The position numbers and the translations under genes were made by a program. A stretch of 64,000 nt of DNA, from contig NZ_JPOF01000006.1 of NCBI RefSeq assembly GCF_000733755.1, forward strand, positions 434,001 to 498,000. The letters run 5' to 3'. Source of the DNA: Lachnoclostridium phytofermentans. Its GTDB lineage: Bacteria > Bacillota > Clostridia > Lachnospirales > Lachnospiraceae. Of the stretch, positions 45,557 to 53,827 are shown piece by piece. The number at the start of each line of letters is the position of its first letter. Position 1 is the stretch's first letter. Under the pieces are notes generated by a model, which saw only the letters and a list, made by a program, of their open reading frames with translations, searched no databases and had not been told where the DNA came from.

Positions 45557-45604
45557 ATGTTATTCTTCATGTGAATTTTTATGTTATACTTCATGTGAAT
45601 TTTT
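45557..45604. repeat. 24-bp direct repeat upstream of the argS promoter
   Basis: ATGTTATTCTTCATGTGAAT plus TTTT is followed at once by a second copy with one change (TTATA for TTATT). Two adjacent copies next to the promoter could bind a dimeric regulator. Confidence 0.75.
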
Positions 45605-45693
45605 TTCTGGATGTTATATAACAATGTTCTTACCAAAAACAGCCTATAAAATATTACTCTCAAATCAAACCTTATCACGAATCTAGTACTGCA

Positions 45694-46794
45694 TTATTTT
45701 GATATCAACTGAAATTTCATCTTTACTGGGTTATGATCAGAATATAAGAAATTATGATCAATGGTTTCTATACTCATAAGCTTCACATTATCAGAGATTA
45801 GAAATCCATCCACCATCGTAACAAAAGAAGTTTCTTTGTTATACGGTGCATCCGCATTACGGCACGATGGTATTAGTGCCCCTCTCATTTCATCACTTAA
45901 CTGATCATAAGCAACTGTTATACCAGATGGTAGTAGATTTGATGGAAATGGTTTTGCCCAATTTTCTTCTAACTCAGGAGTTTTAAAGATAGATGGAGAG
46001 TCCCCTAACAAATCTTGATTAAAATCGCCTCCGCAGATAATATAATTACCTGCCTCATAATCACTCTTTATGTCATCACTTAACATCTTAATCTGATTTT
46101 CCACGATACTCTCATCCTTTGTATATGCAGAAAGATGCACATTATAAAGACATAAATATTTTCCATCCTCTACCTTAATTCTTGACTTTGTATAGCATCG
46201 ATCCAAATCAATCAATTTATAAACGGAGGTATCAATCGGTAAACTACGCCTTACGGAATCAATTATCGGATACTTAGCGATTGTACTTATCCCTGCTTTT
46301 GACTTTCCATGAGGTTCTAAGATTGGATACATTAAATAAGCAGAATCGTAGTTTATTGCAAATGCTGAAGAATAGTTGTTTAATTCATCAAGAATCATCT
46401 CATTTTCATTCACACCATAACTTCTCGTAGCAGATAGATCTACTTCCTGTAAGAATACAAAGTCTGCATCTTGACTCTTTATTATCTCTAAACTACCATT
46501 CATGTTATCCATAACTGCTTGTTTATTGTATGCTCTGGAGTACTTTCCTCCATCCATAAAGAAGCTGTAGTCAGAAGAATACGCACCAAAACCTATATTG
46601 TAAGTAAGTACAGAATATTCTGTATTAAGAGATACTTCCTGTTTGATAACCTCTCCCTTTGTACGAATGTCTAACTTTTGATTATCATCAATTCTGTGAT
46701 AAGTTAGGAATACATAAGCAACATATCCTAATATCACAAGGATAATCAATGCAAGTACAATACCTGCTATTTTTACTATTTTACCTATTCTCAT
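45694..46794 (-). CDS. Membrane-anchored endonuclease/exonuclease/phosphatase-family protein
   Basis: 366 residues. An N-terminal helix (I-A-G-I-V-L-A-L-I-I-L-V-I-L-G-Y-V) anchors it outside the membrane. The EEP fold shows L-Q-E-V-D (Glu), Y-N-V-H-L-S, G-G-D-F-N-Q-D and the C-terminal S-D-H-N-P-V. Such proteins cleave phosphodiesters of nucleic acids, sphingomyelin or inositol phosphates; an extracellular phosphodiesterase is likely here. It is monocistronic. Confidence 0.9.
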   Translation of the reverse strand: MRIGKIVKIAGIVLALIILVILGYVAYVFLTYHRIDDNQKLDIRTKGEVIKQEVSLNTEYSVLTYNIGFGAYSSDYSFFMDGGKYSRAYNKQAVMDNMNGSLEIIKSQDADFVFLQEVDLSATRSYGVNENEMILDELNNYSSAFAINYDSAYLMYPILEPHGKSKAGISTIAKYPIIDSVRRSLPIDTSVYKLIDLDRCYTKSRIKVEDGKYLCLYNVHLSAYTKDESIVENQIKMLSDDIKSDYEAGNYIICGGDFNQDLLGDSPSIFKTPELEENWAKPFPSNLLPSGITVAYDQLSDEMRGALIPSCRNADAPYNKETSFVTMVDGFLISDNVKLMSIETIDHNFLYSDHNPVKMKFQLISK

Positions 46795-47034
46795 TTAGAA
46801 TGTTTCCTCCTGAATTGTAATGTATTTCGGTCATACCATTTATCTATTATAAACGGTAAAGTTACATACGTAAACGATAATTAAATCGATTAACTTCCGC
46901 TTTTATATATATCTGGTGCAATGGTATTATAAATCATAGTAAAGTTCAGCAATAGTGATACAACTATTAAATCTAAATCTATCTAACTTAACGGATAAAT
47001 TATCATTGAAAACTGAATATTGATTGTTGATAGC

Positions 47035-47304
47035 ATGTCATATAGTAAACTAAATAAGCGAGGGAACTCATTATATCTTGACAAATGGAATTCCTCGTCT
47101 AAAAAATATATTAATGTATGCAATATTTGTGGACGCCAAGGTTACAGTCCAGTAATTTTAGAAGCGAATTTTTATGACAGAACTTCCGATGCCCACTCAG
47201 AAAAAAGAGCTATATATAATGAATTAACAAAGATACTAAATCCATTGCCATTGGACGAATTAGGTAGATGTGAAGTCTGCGCAAAAATACAGGATGAACA
47301 GTAA
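47035..47304 (+). CDS. Small zinc-ribbon-like protein, unknown
   Basis: 89 residues from the ATG at 47035; a TTG at 47020 would add five. Two Cys pairs, C-N-I-C near residue 31 and C-E-V-C near 81, could bind one zinc. The intervening part is polar (S-E-K-R-A-I-Y-N-E-L-T). There is a weak SD but a good terminator follows. I do not recognise a family. Confidence 0.6.
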   Translation: MSYSKLNKRGNSLYLDKWNSSSKKYINVCNICGRQGYSPVILEANFYDRTSDAHSEKRAIYNELTKILNPLPLDELGRCEVCAKIQDEQ

Positions 47305-47410
47305 AATCATTACATTCTACTTAATAAACATACTCAGAAGTTGTTTTACTTAATAATCTTATAAATAGCGTATTAAATATTGAATAAATTTAATAAGAAA
47401 TAAGTATACG

Positions 47411-47446
47411 CCTATCAACTATCAATAGAAGGTTGGTAGGTTTTTT
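47411..47446 (+). terminator. Terminator after the zinc-ribbon-like gene
   Basis: CCTATCAAC (47411-47419) pairs with GTTGGTAGG (47432-47440), with one U-G pair, followed by T6. Confidence 0.8.
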
Positions 47447-47469
47447 GATGCACTAAACTGAAATTCACC

Positions 47470-47649
47470 CTACGATTTATTTCTAAATATATTTATTAAT
47501 GAATTAGTGGAAACAATAAAACAAATGGTTGCAAATATTAATAATATGCTATCTGCATATTTAGATTTATAAATTATAGAAACTAAACAAATTATAAATG
47601 TAATAATAAATGCTATTAATAAAAATTTATCTTTCTTTCTTTTATTCAT
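47470..47649 (-). CDS. 59-residue membrane protein, unknown
   Basis: From the ATG at 47649 (SD AAGGAG). It has a basic start (M-N-K-R-K-K-D-K) and two predicted helices (F-L-L-I-A-F-I-I-T-F-I-I-C-L-V and S-I-L-L-I-F-A-T-I-C-F-I-V), then I-F-R-N-K-S. Typical small two-helix membrane protein. No family recognised. Confidence 0.6.
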   Translation of the reverse strand: MNKRKKDKFLLIAFIITFIICLVSIIYKSKYADSILLIFATICFIVSTNSLINIFRNKS

Positions 47650-47752
47650 TAATTTGCTCCTTATGTTATGCATAATATTTACATTTTATTATAAAAGATA
47701 GGTAAATTCAACCATATTTTGACGAGTTATTAAATGATACGAACTCCATTTT

Positions 47753-48155
47753 TTAGTGAAAATACCATTTTTTCACTCCTATATTCTCTTCAATAATAGT
47801 TATAGTAATCTTCTCTCCACCTATCTCTAAAACTTTATTACGAGCAAATTCTAACATCCCCCTTACCAATACCTTTGTGTCGATATTCTGGAAGAACGCT
47901 TAGCTTTCTGAGTTCATATGTACTGTCATTTACTTTATTAAGCTGCATAAACGCAACCAAGGTATTTCCCTCATAAAAGCCATACATTAGTTCACCTTTT
48001 TGATAATCATCATTCAACCTTGATAATGGCATAAATGCTCCATTGGTCGCACAGTTTTCTGGTGTTAAACCAAATTCTTCTGCAATAGTGATAAAACTCT
48101 TGTGTATTACGTCTAAACAATCCCCTAAATCTTGTACCTTTATTAATCGAAGCAT
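47753..48155 (-). pseudogene. Decayed GNAT acetyltransferase
   Basis: The frame from the ATG at 48155 (SD GAGGTGG) reads a GNAT domain to the acetyl-CoA loop Y-R-H-K-G-I-G-K-G, then shifts at a run of five G near 47858 to a false end. The next frame continues M-L-E-F-A-R-N-K-V-L-E-I-G-G-E-K-I-T-I-T-I-I-E-E-N to K-K-W-Y-F-H and a TAA. The usual C-terminal 20 residues are missing, so it carries at least two lesions. Confidence 0.8.
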
Positions 48156-48292
48156 AATCCACCTCATTACAATTTAATTAAATTCGTTGATTTAGTATAG
48201 CACTATTCTAAATGATTTACCATAAAGTTACTATATGAAGAATCCTATCTTTCTGAATTAGGCACTGTAACAAATTATAGTTGATATTTATT

Positions 48293-48330
48293 CTTAATTA
48301 AGCAGAGCAATTACGCTCTGCTCAATTAAG
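48293..48330 (-). other. Strong hairpin between acetyltransferase remnant and DUF1801 gene
   Basis: 16-bp arms (48293-48308 and 48315-48330) around AATTAC. The single non-Watson-Crick pair is G-U only on the minus strand, so it belongs to a minus transcript, probably the 3' end of the DUF1801 gene. No U-run follows. Confidence 0.5.
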
Positions 48331-48441
48331 ATATCTTTACCTCGTTTTGATGAAAGTAATAGAAGATTATAAATATTAATGACAGTCTACTGAAAGCTCC
48401 CTTGAGAAACATATGCCATTCATCTTATCATTTTGGAACTT

Positions 48442-48783
48442 CTATTTGTTTTTGTTTTCTGCCACTCTGAATTTCACTATATCCGTAATAAGTTCCTTTG
48501 GTAATGGTTTACATAGAGGAAATTGAATCGCACCCTTGGAATTTTTATATTCACCAAGCTTATCTTTAAAAGATTCGACGCCACTAGGACCAGGATAAAA
48601 TCCAATATGAGTTTTATGCATAGCAAAATGCACTAAGTTTCCGTTCAAATAAAAGGTAGGCATCTGCCAGCTTATCTTCTCTGTAGCTTCTGGTGCTGCC
48701 TCTCTAATAATATTTCTTATTTCTTGTAATTTAAGCTGTAACTCCTCTGAATACTTTAGAATATATTGATCAATTTCATTCAT
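48442..48783 (-). CDS. DUF1801 (YdhG-like) protein
   Basis: 113 residues with the family features I-S-W-Q-M-P-T-F, H-I-G-F-Y-P-G-P-S-G-V and K-G-A-I-Q-F-P-L-C-K-P-L-P. Fra, the Bacillus frataxin-like member, handles iron; most are uncharacterised. It is a single gene. Confidence 0.9.
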   Translation of the reverse strand: MNEIDQYILKYSEELQLKLQEIRNIIREAAPEATEKISWQMPTFYLNGNLVHFAMHKTHIGFYPGPSGVESFKDKLGEYKNSKGAIQFPLCKPLPKELITDIVKFRVAENKNK

Positions 48784-48935
48784 CTACTTCTCGCTCCAAT
48801 CATAATTCATTTCTATACCAACTATTTTAACATAAATGTACTATTTTTACCTATAATAATTTCTGTAAAGAAATGAATTCAGTTAACAGTTTAATAAATA
48901 GACTATTTAAATTCCTCTTTTCTTCATTACTTAAC

Positions 48936-49829
48936 TTACCTCTTTTTTCTCCATATTGTAGAGGAGGAATAAGGACGTAAACCAATACTATAATAGAACT
49001 GTTGAGAGGAACCAACCAGCGCAATCTTTGCACCCTTTTCTCCAACCCGTCGAATTCCTTCGAGTACCGCAGCCTTGCCTAACCCCATCCTACGATATTC
49101 CGGATCGGTTGCTACAGGTTCGATTACGGCATATCTTGCTTCTTTATCAAACCACATACCACAATAGGAAACAAAGTTACCATTTGGTGCTACCACTGCT
49201 ACCTTCAGATCCAGTTCCACATTAGGTCGTAACATCTCTTCTTTTCCTTGTTGTTCCATTTCTTTCGTGAACTTAAATTCACCTTCCCCATCTCTCTCAT
49301 GATTAAAACCTTTCCATAAAACACTTCCATATTGTTTTATGTCAAAAGTCTCCTGCATGGTGGTAATATGAAAACCTTCCGGAAGCTGATAGTCTGTAGG
49401 AGTTTGATCAAGGTAGAATATTGAATCGAGTTCTCTGTTTTCTGTTGCCACATAATTAAATTTCGATGCAATTTCTTGAAATACTATATCCTTATCTTGA
49501 ATAACAATTTCAAAGCTTCCTTGCTTTGAAAGCTTCCCCTCAGAGTATAATAACATCTCTTTCTTTAAATAAGCATAATCTGGTAATGTTAAGCAGAAGC
49601 CCTTACCTAAGGAACAATCAAAGGTTGCTACTCCTACAATTTCGTTATTTTCCATCCATATTCCTATGTTAGCAAGCGCAGATTTATCAAGATAACCATG
49701 GGTAGCCATCCAATCCCATCTTACATAGGTATACTCGCAATATCCCAGTTTTATTAAAAAATCTCTCACCAAATAATAGTCTTTTGTAATACCAGCTTGA
49801 TTCGTATAATTTCGAAAATTAATAGCCAT
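48936..49829 (-). CDS. GNAT-family N-acetyltransferase
   Basis: 297 residues with a C-terminal GNAT domain (about 155-297) including the acetyl-CoA loop Y-R-R-M-G-L-G-K-A-A-V and the final Q-Q-F-Y-Y-S-I-G-L. The N-terminal half resembles a second, degenerate GNAT fold. It probably acetylates a small amine; the substrate is unknown. An ATG with an AGGGAGG-like SD supports the start. Confidence 0.92.
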   Translation of the reverse strand: MAINFRNYTNQAGITKDYYLVRDFLIKLGYCEYTYVRWDWMATHGYLDKSALANIGIWMENNEIVGVATFDCSLGKGFCLTLPDYAYLKKEMLLYSEGKLSKQGSFEIVIQDKDIVFQEIASKFNYVATENRELDSIFYLDQTPTDYQLPEGFHITTMQETFDIKQYGSVLWKGFNHERDGEGEFKFTKEMEQQGKEEMLRPNVELDLKVAVVAPNGNFVSYCGMWFDKEARYAVIEPVATDPEYRRMGLGKAAVLEGIRRVGEKGAKIALVGSSQQFYYSIGLRPYSSSTIWRKKR

Positions 49830-50263
49830 AATGATCCTCCCTAAAATAATATAAAATCCCCTTTAAAATTTACCAAGTCTTAAAATTTCTAGTTAATTTC
49901 ATTATAGTTCCTCTTCAAGCATTTGAGTATTCCGACCTTTTCTATAATCATTCTCCACCAAAGCTTACTGTAATCTAATTAAGTATGAGAAGCTAATTAC
50001 TTTTTTATGGGGGCTACCAACTTAAAAATCTTGAATTTTGGATATTCACAATTCTATATTTCTCTTTCTTAAGAGAAATTCTAATTCTACATTTTATTGT
50101 AATTGGTTTTATAATTCGGTACTTTATAGTAAAAAAAACGAAAGCAACTTGGTGGTCATAAAATTGCTCCTTTTCGATAAATATCAAAGGAACTTCACTA
50201 TCAAAGACCATCTAGGTTGTTCTCGTTTTCTATAGGAAAACTGTTATAATAAGCCACTTATTG
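49830..50263. other. Intergenic region without recognised genes
   Basis: AT-rich. It contains a small hairpin (TTTCTCTT...AAGAGAAA near 50060) and opposed short open frames without start signals. I see no RNA gene or homologous fragment. Confidence 0.5.
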
Positions 50264-50521
50264 TTATCTATAAACTATTTTTCTTACTGTCTCATATGCC
50301 AACCCAAACTCTTCTGCTAATTGTTCGATGGTATCTCCAATCAGAAACTTTTGTTTTATCATCTTGTTTCTATTCTGAAAGAATTGTCTTGTACCATTCT
50401 TATCTCCCCACTTAATCTCTTTCTTTACACTGGGTATATACAAGACTTCACCATTCACATATCTTTGAATTTCATTTAAGAGACGATCTGGTAATACTTC
50501 TGCTGCATTTATGTATTTCAA
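50264..50521 (-). CDS. CD3324-family HTH protein
   Basis: 85 residues, the full length of this family: M-K-Y-I-N-A-A-E-V-L-P-D-R-L-L-N-E-I-Q-R-Y-V-x-G-E-V-L-Y-I-P, a W-G-D motif, then a Mor-like HTH (T-I-E-Q-L-A-E-E-F-G-L-A-Y-E-T-V-R-K-I-V-Y). It is a probable DNA-binding protein, homologous to the N-terminus of the 289-residue protein at 23506. A short ORF with an excellent SD and a hairpin lie upstream in the same direction. Confidence 0.88.
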   Translation of the reverse strand: MKYINAAEVLPDRLLNEIQRYVNGEVLYIPSVKKEIKWGDKNGTRQFFQNRNKMIKQKFLIGDTIEQLAEEFGLAYETVRKIVYR

Positions 50522-50610
50522 AATATCCGCTCCTTATCAATAGATTTAGAGAGCAATCTAAGACTCCCTTTTTTATTCATAAAGTGCAGAGCTTCGCAGA
50601 TATTTCTTTT

Positions 50611-50653
50611 TATCCCATACAGAAAAGACTTATCGCTTACTCTGCATGGGATA
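50611..50653 (-). promoter_or_regulatory. Hairpin overlapping the end of the short leader ORF
   Basis: TATCCCATACAGA (50611-50623) and TCTGCATGGGATA (50641-50653) form a 13-bp stem. The one imperfect pair is G-U on the minus strand, so the RNA is minus. The stop codon of the short ORF lies just inside, in the loop. No U-run follows, so translational rather than transcriptional control is likelier. Confidence 0.5.
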
Positions 50654-50696
50654 AAACTTGGTCGAGACTATTTCTCAATCGAATCCTTGTACTCAT
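50637..50696 (-). CDS. 19-residue leader-like peptide upstream of the CD3324-family gene
   Basis: The ORF MSTRIRLRNSLDQVLSHAE follows a near-perfect SD AAGGAGGTG at 8-nt spacing, the best ribosome site in this part. Its last codons form one arm of the hairpin 50611-50653. It ends 115 bp before the CD3324-family gene on the same strand. It could be a leader peptide, or a small protein in its own right. Confidence 0.5.
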   Translation of the reverse strand: MSTRIRLRNSLDQVLSHAE

Positions 50697-50962
50697 AATG
50701 ATATCACCTCCTTAAAAAATATCATAATCTTATCTAAATACTACAACACAAGAGAAAACTCGTCAACACAACAATAGTTTATTAGAATCATTATCTTCGC
50801 AATCCGTAGGTCGGCATGTGTATCCCACTATTTTATTGCTATAATGAAGAATCGGGATTAAAATAGGGATACAAGAATAGATAGAAAATTCCAAAGTTAA
50901 TCGTATTTCGTTAAGTATATCCTTAGCAAGAGATTGCTAAGAGCTTACAGACTGGAGCTAAA

Positions 50963-52006
50963 ATGAAAGAAAAGGATAGAGAAATTATAATTTCTGGGTA
51001 TGGGCCAGATGAAACAAACGGTACATCCATTGGTCTATTTACATTATCAGCCGGATTAAAGTTTGAGGAGTTACTGTGGAATGACTGTATAGATTCGCCC
51101 TCTTTTTTATGTACCTATCACGATATGTGTTTTGGAATTAGAGAAGCAAGCAAGGACGCATCTATCGTATGTTATGAGAAAACAGATACAGGCTATGTAT
51201 TAAGAGATGAAATAATGTTAGAGGGAGGTGGCTTATGCCACATTACATATCAGCCTAAGTCCCAAGTATTATACTGTTCCTTTTATATGACAGGACACAT
51301 TGCAGCAGTGAAAGTGAAAGACTATCATTTCAGTAATATAGTTAGTTTTATAAAATTGAAGCCAGAAGAGGAGAAAGACATCACAAGGGCACATTGCTGT
51401 GTGCTAGAGCCGTCAGGAACCAGTGTATTCGTAAGTAATATTGCACTGGATAGAATTTATATTTTTGAGTCTTTAGACGGTACTCTGATACCCAATCCTT
51501 ACTGCGAATTTATACAACTTCCAAAAGGGATTGGACCAAGGCACTTAAAATTTCATCCTCTTCTAAATTTTCTATATCTAATTACAGAGTATTCCAATGA
51601 GATTTATGTATTTTTATATGAAAAGGCTGAAAATTCCCCAAAACTAACAGTTATCCAGAATATAAGTACGCTGGAGGAAAATTATCCAAAAGAAAGTTAT
51701 GGTTCTTCCTTAGATATTTCTAAAGATGGAAGATTTTTATACGCCGCCAATAGAGGAGCCAATACCATCACAGTATACGAAGTCGGCGCGAGTGGACTAC
51801 TTACTAAAATCCAAGAGGTGCCCTGTGGTGGTAATTGGCCGAGGCATATTGCTTTGACAAACGACGATTCTGGCTTGATGGTTTGTAATCAATATTCAAA
51901 TGAAGTGGTGATATTTCGCTTAGACGATAAAAAAGGAATCTTACTTGACATTACAGATAGAAAATTTTTCTACAAACCATCTTATATTGAAGAAATAAAA
52001 GGATAG
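50963..52006 (+). CDS. Lactonase-family (6-phosphogluconolactonase-like) beta-propeller
   Basis: 347 residues of the YbhE/Pgl-like seven-bladed propeller family: H-C-C-V-L-E-P-S-G, G-P-R-H-L-K-F-H-P, G-S-S-L-D-I-S-K-D-G-R-F-L-Y-A-A-N-R-G and W-P-R-H-I-A-L-T. Cytoplasmic. It probably hydrolyses a sugar lactone or a related ester. It converges on the transporter genes with only 5 bp between stops, so it may serve the same sugar pathway. Confidence 0.9.
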   Translation: MKEKDREIIISGYGPDETNGTSIGLFTLSAGLKFEELLWNDCIDSPSFLCTYHDMCFGIREASKDASIVCYEKTDTGYVLRDEIMLEGGGLCHITYQPKSQVLYCSFYMTGHIAAVKVKDYHFSNIVSFIKLKPEEEKDITRAHCCVLEPSGTSVFVSNIALDRIYIFESLDGTLIPNPYCEFIQLPKGIGPRHLKFHPLLNFLYLITEYSNEIYVFLYEKAENSPKLTVIQNISTLEENYPKESYGSSLDISKDGRFLYAANRGANTITVYEVGASGLLTKIQEVPCGGNWPRHIALTNDDSGLMVCNQYSNEVVIFRLDDKKGILLDITDRKFFYKPSYIEEIKG

Positions 52007-52011
52007 TAGAT

Positions 52012-52839
52012 TTACCCTTTAATTGCTCCTTGTGTCAGTCCATCTACAATTTGATTACTAAAACAACAATAGATTAGAATGGACGGTGCTATTGCAATAA
52101 CAATCGCTGCAAACATCTGAACATAATTGGTAGCATATGGCCCAACGAAATAGGTTAAAGTTACTGGCAGAGTCTTTTTCTGAACGTCTGATATAAATAC
52201 CATAGCCATTAAGAGTTCATTCCAGTTGTTCACAAAAGTCATTAATCCAGTTACAAATAGTCCGGTTTTTGCTAGTGGCAATGCAATATGAAAGAAACAA
52301 CGATAGATTGAACAGCCGTCTATACAAGCTGCTTCAAACAATTCAGATGACAATCCTCTAAAAAAGTTAGTCATGATAAATATTGTTATCGGTAAAGAAA
52401 ACGTAATATACGGTAAAATTAAGCCCAATAATTGATTCGTTAAATTCAGCTTTGAAAACTGAATAAATAACGGTATTAAAACACAATGAACTGGTATCAT
52501 CATGCCAGTAAGAAAATATGCCATCGCCGGTTTTGATAGTTTCCATCTCATTCTAGCAATCGCAAAGGAAGCCATAGAACCAATTAACATACTTGCAAGC
52601 AATGTTATCACACATACTATAATCGAATTTAACGTAGCTATGCCTAATTTCCCACTATTCCATGCAACATAATAGTTGTTCCATTGAAATACTTTGGGTA
52701 ATTGAAACGGATTGATAAAAACCTCTGCATTAGTTTTGAGAGATACCGAAATCATCCATAAAAATGGTAGAACATACAAAAGTGCATAGACGGATAGAAA
52801 TAGATAAATGATGATATTACTAAATTTTAACCGTTTCAT
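52012..52839 (-). CDS. Carbohydrate ABC transporter permease, MalG type (third transporter)
   Basis: 275 residues from the ATG at 52839, chosen for its spacing from AGGAGG; an ATG one codon upstream is equally possible. Six helices, EAA loop S-E-L-F-E-A-A-C-I-D-G-C, and C-terminus G-L-T-Q-G-A-I-K-G. It overlaps or abuts the partner permease gene. Confidence 0.92.
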   Translation of the reverse strand: MKRLKFSNIIIYLFLSVYALLYVLPFLWMISVSLKTNAEVFINPFQLPKVFQWNNYYVAWNSGKLGIATLNSIIVCVITLLASMLIGSMASFAIARMRWKLSKPAMAYFLTGMMIPVHCVLIPLFIQFSKLNLTNQLLGLILPYITFSLPITIFIMTNFFRGLSSELFEAACIDGCSIYRCFFHIALPLAKTGLFVTGLMTFVNNWNELLMAMVFISDVQKKTLPVTLTYFVGPYATNYVQMFAAIVIAIAPSILIYCCFSNQIVDGLTQGAIKG

Positions 52840-52849
52840 CATGCACCTC

Positions 52850-53737
52850 CTACATCTCATAATTCTTTATTTTTATACTACGGTTAATTACAACTGTTAT
52901 AAGAAAACACATCAATAAAAGAACTACTCCAATCGCATTGGCATAACCATATTTAAAATATTGAAATCCCTCATTATATAAGTGAGTTGCTAAGACGTCT
53001 GTTCGATGATTTGGCCCACCTTGCGTCATATTATAAACTAAATCAAAAAACTTTAGCGAACCAATACAGTTAAGAGAAAGAGTTGTTGCTATCATTGGTT
53101 TAATTAAAGGTAAGGTAATCGTAAAGAAGCTTTTAAATTTGCTAGCACCATCTATGTAAGAAGCTTCATAGAGTGATTTCGATACTCCAGAAATCTGAGC
53201 CATGTAAAGCATCATTGTAGTACCTGTATACTGCCATAAGGCAACAAAAGCAATCACCCACATTGGTAAAACAATAAATCCTTTTGTGTCCATAAGCCAA
53301 AGCGGTCCTTCTACGCCCAAAAAAGCAAGAATTTGATTTATCCCCATCTTCGGATTAAAAAGAAAAGACCATAACAACCCAAGTGCAGCGGACGACAGTA
53401 CTGCTGGTAGATAGTAAATATTCTTAAACAGATTTCTACCTCTCTTAATATTGGTTAAGATTCCAGCAAGGATAAGTCCTAATATCTGCTGCGTTATTGC
53501 AGAAAAAAGCATAAAAAATAGAGAATTTTTTAGAGCTGTCCTCATAATTTTATCCTTGATAAAAAGCCGTTTAAAATTATCAAAAGCAACAAACTTAGGA
53601 GAGGTTAGCGCATTCCAATCACAAAGAGAATAATAGAAAGTTTGACATATTGGGATCAATAGGATTGCTGTAAACAAAAGTAATGCAGGTGATATAAATA
53701 AGATGATAGCCAATTTATTTCGAAAGATTTTATCCAA
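52850..53737 (-). CDS. Carbohydrate ABC transporter permease, MalF type (third transporter)
   Basis: 295 residues, six helices, EAA loop K-S-L-Y-E-A-S-Y-I-D-G-A and the UgpA-type segment T-Q-G-G-P-N-H-R-T-D-V-L-A-T. It pairs with the following permease. No ATPase gene is nearby, as in the other two clusters. Confidence 0.93.
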   Translation of the reverse strand: MDKIFRNKLAIILFISPALLLFTAILLIPICQTFYYSLCDWNALTSPKFVAFDNFKRLFIKDKIMRTALKNSLFFMLFSAITQQILGLILAGILTNIKRGRNLFKNIYYLPAVLSSAALGLLWSFLFNPKMGINQILAFLGVEGPLWLMDTKGFIVLPMWVIAFVALWQYTGTTMMLYMAQISGVSKSLYEASYIDGASKFKSFFTITLPLIKPMIATTLSLNCIGSLKFFDLVYNMTQGGPNHRTDVLATHLYNEGFQYFKYGYANAIGVVLLLMCFLITVVINRSIKIKNYEM

Positions 53738-53788
53738 ACAATTACCCCCTAATCTGATAAAAAGACTGCCTTAAATTTTTACCAAGTT

Positions 53789-53812
53789 GGGCTGTCGCAA
53801 CTGCGACAGCCC
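53789..53812 (-). terminator. GC-rich hairpin between third binding-protein and permease genes
   Basis: GGGCTGTCGC and GCGACAGCCC form a perfect 10-bp stem, with an additional outer AAGACTG/CAGTCTT pairing. No adjacent U-run. Probably an RNA stabiliser or weak attenuator giving more binding protein than permease. Confidence 0.65.
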
Positions 53813-53827
53813 AGTCTTACTATTATC

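Noticed and set aside
48851-49045. ORF overlapping the 3' end of the GNAT gene in another frame
   Set aside because: The GNAT protein reads through to a normal C-terminus, so no frameshift is needed; the second frame has no SD.
50014-50211. 65-residue minus-strand ORF
   Set aside because: AT-rich repetitive composition, no SD, and no recognisable domain.
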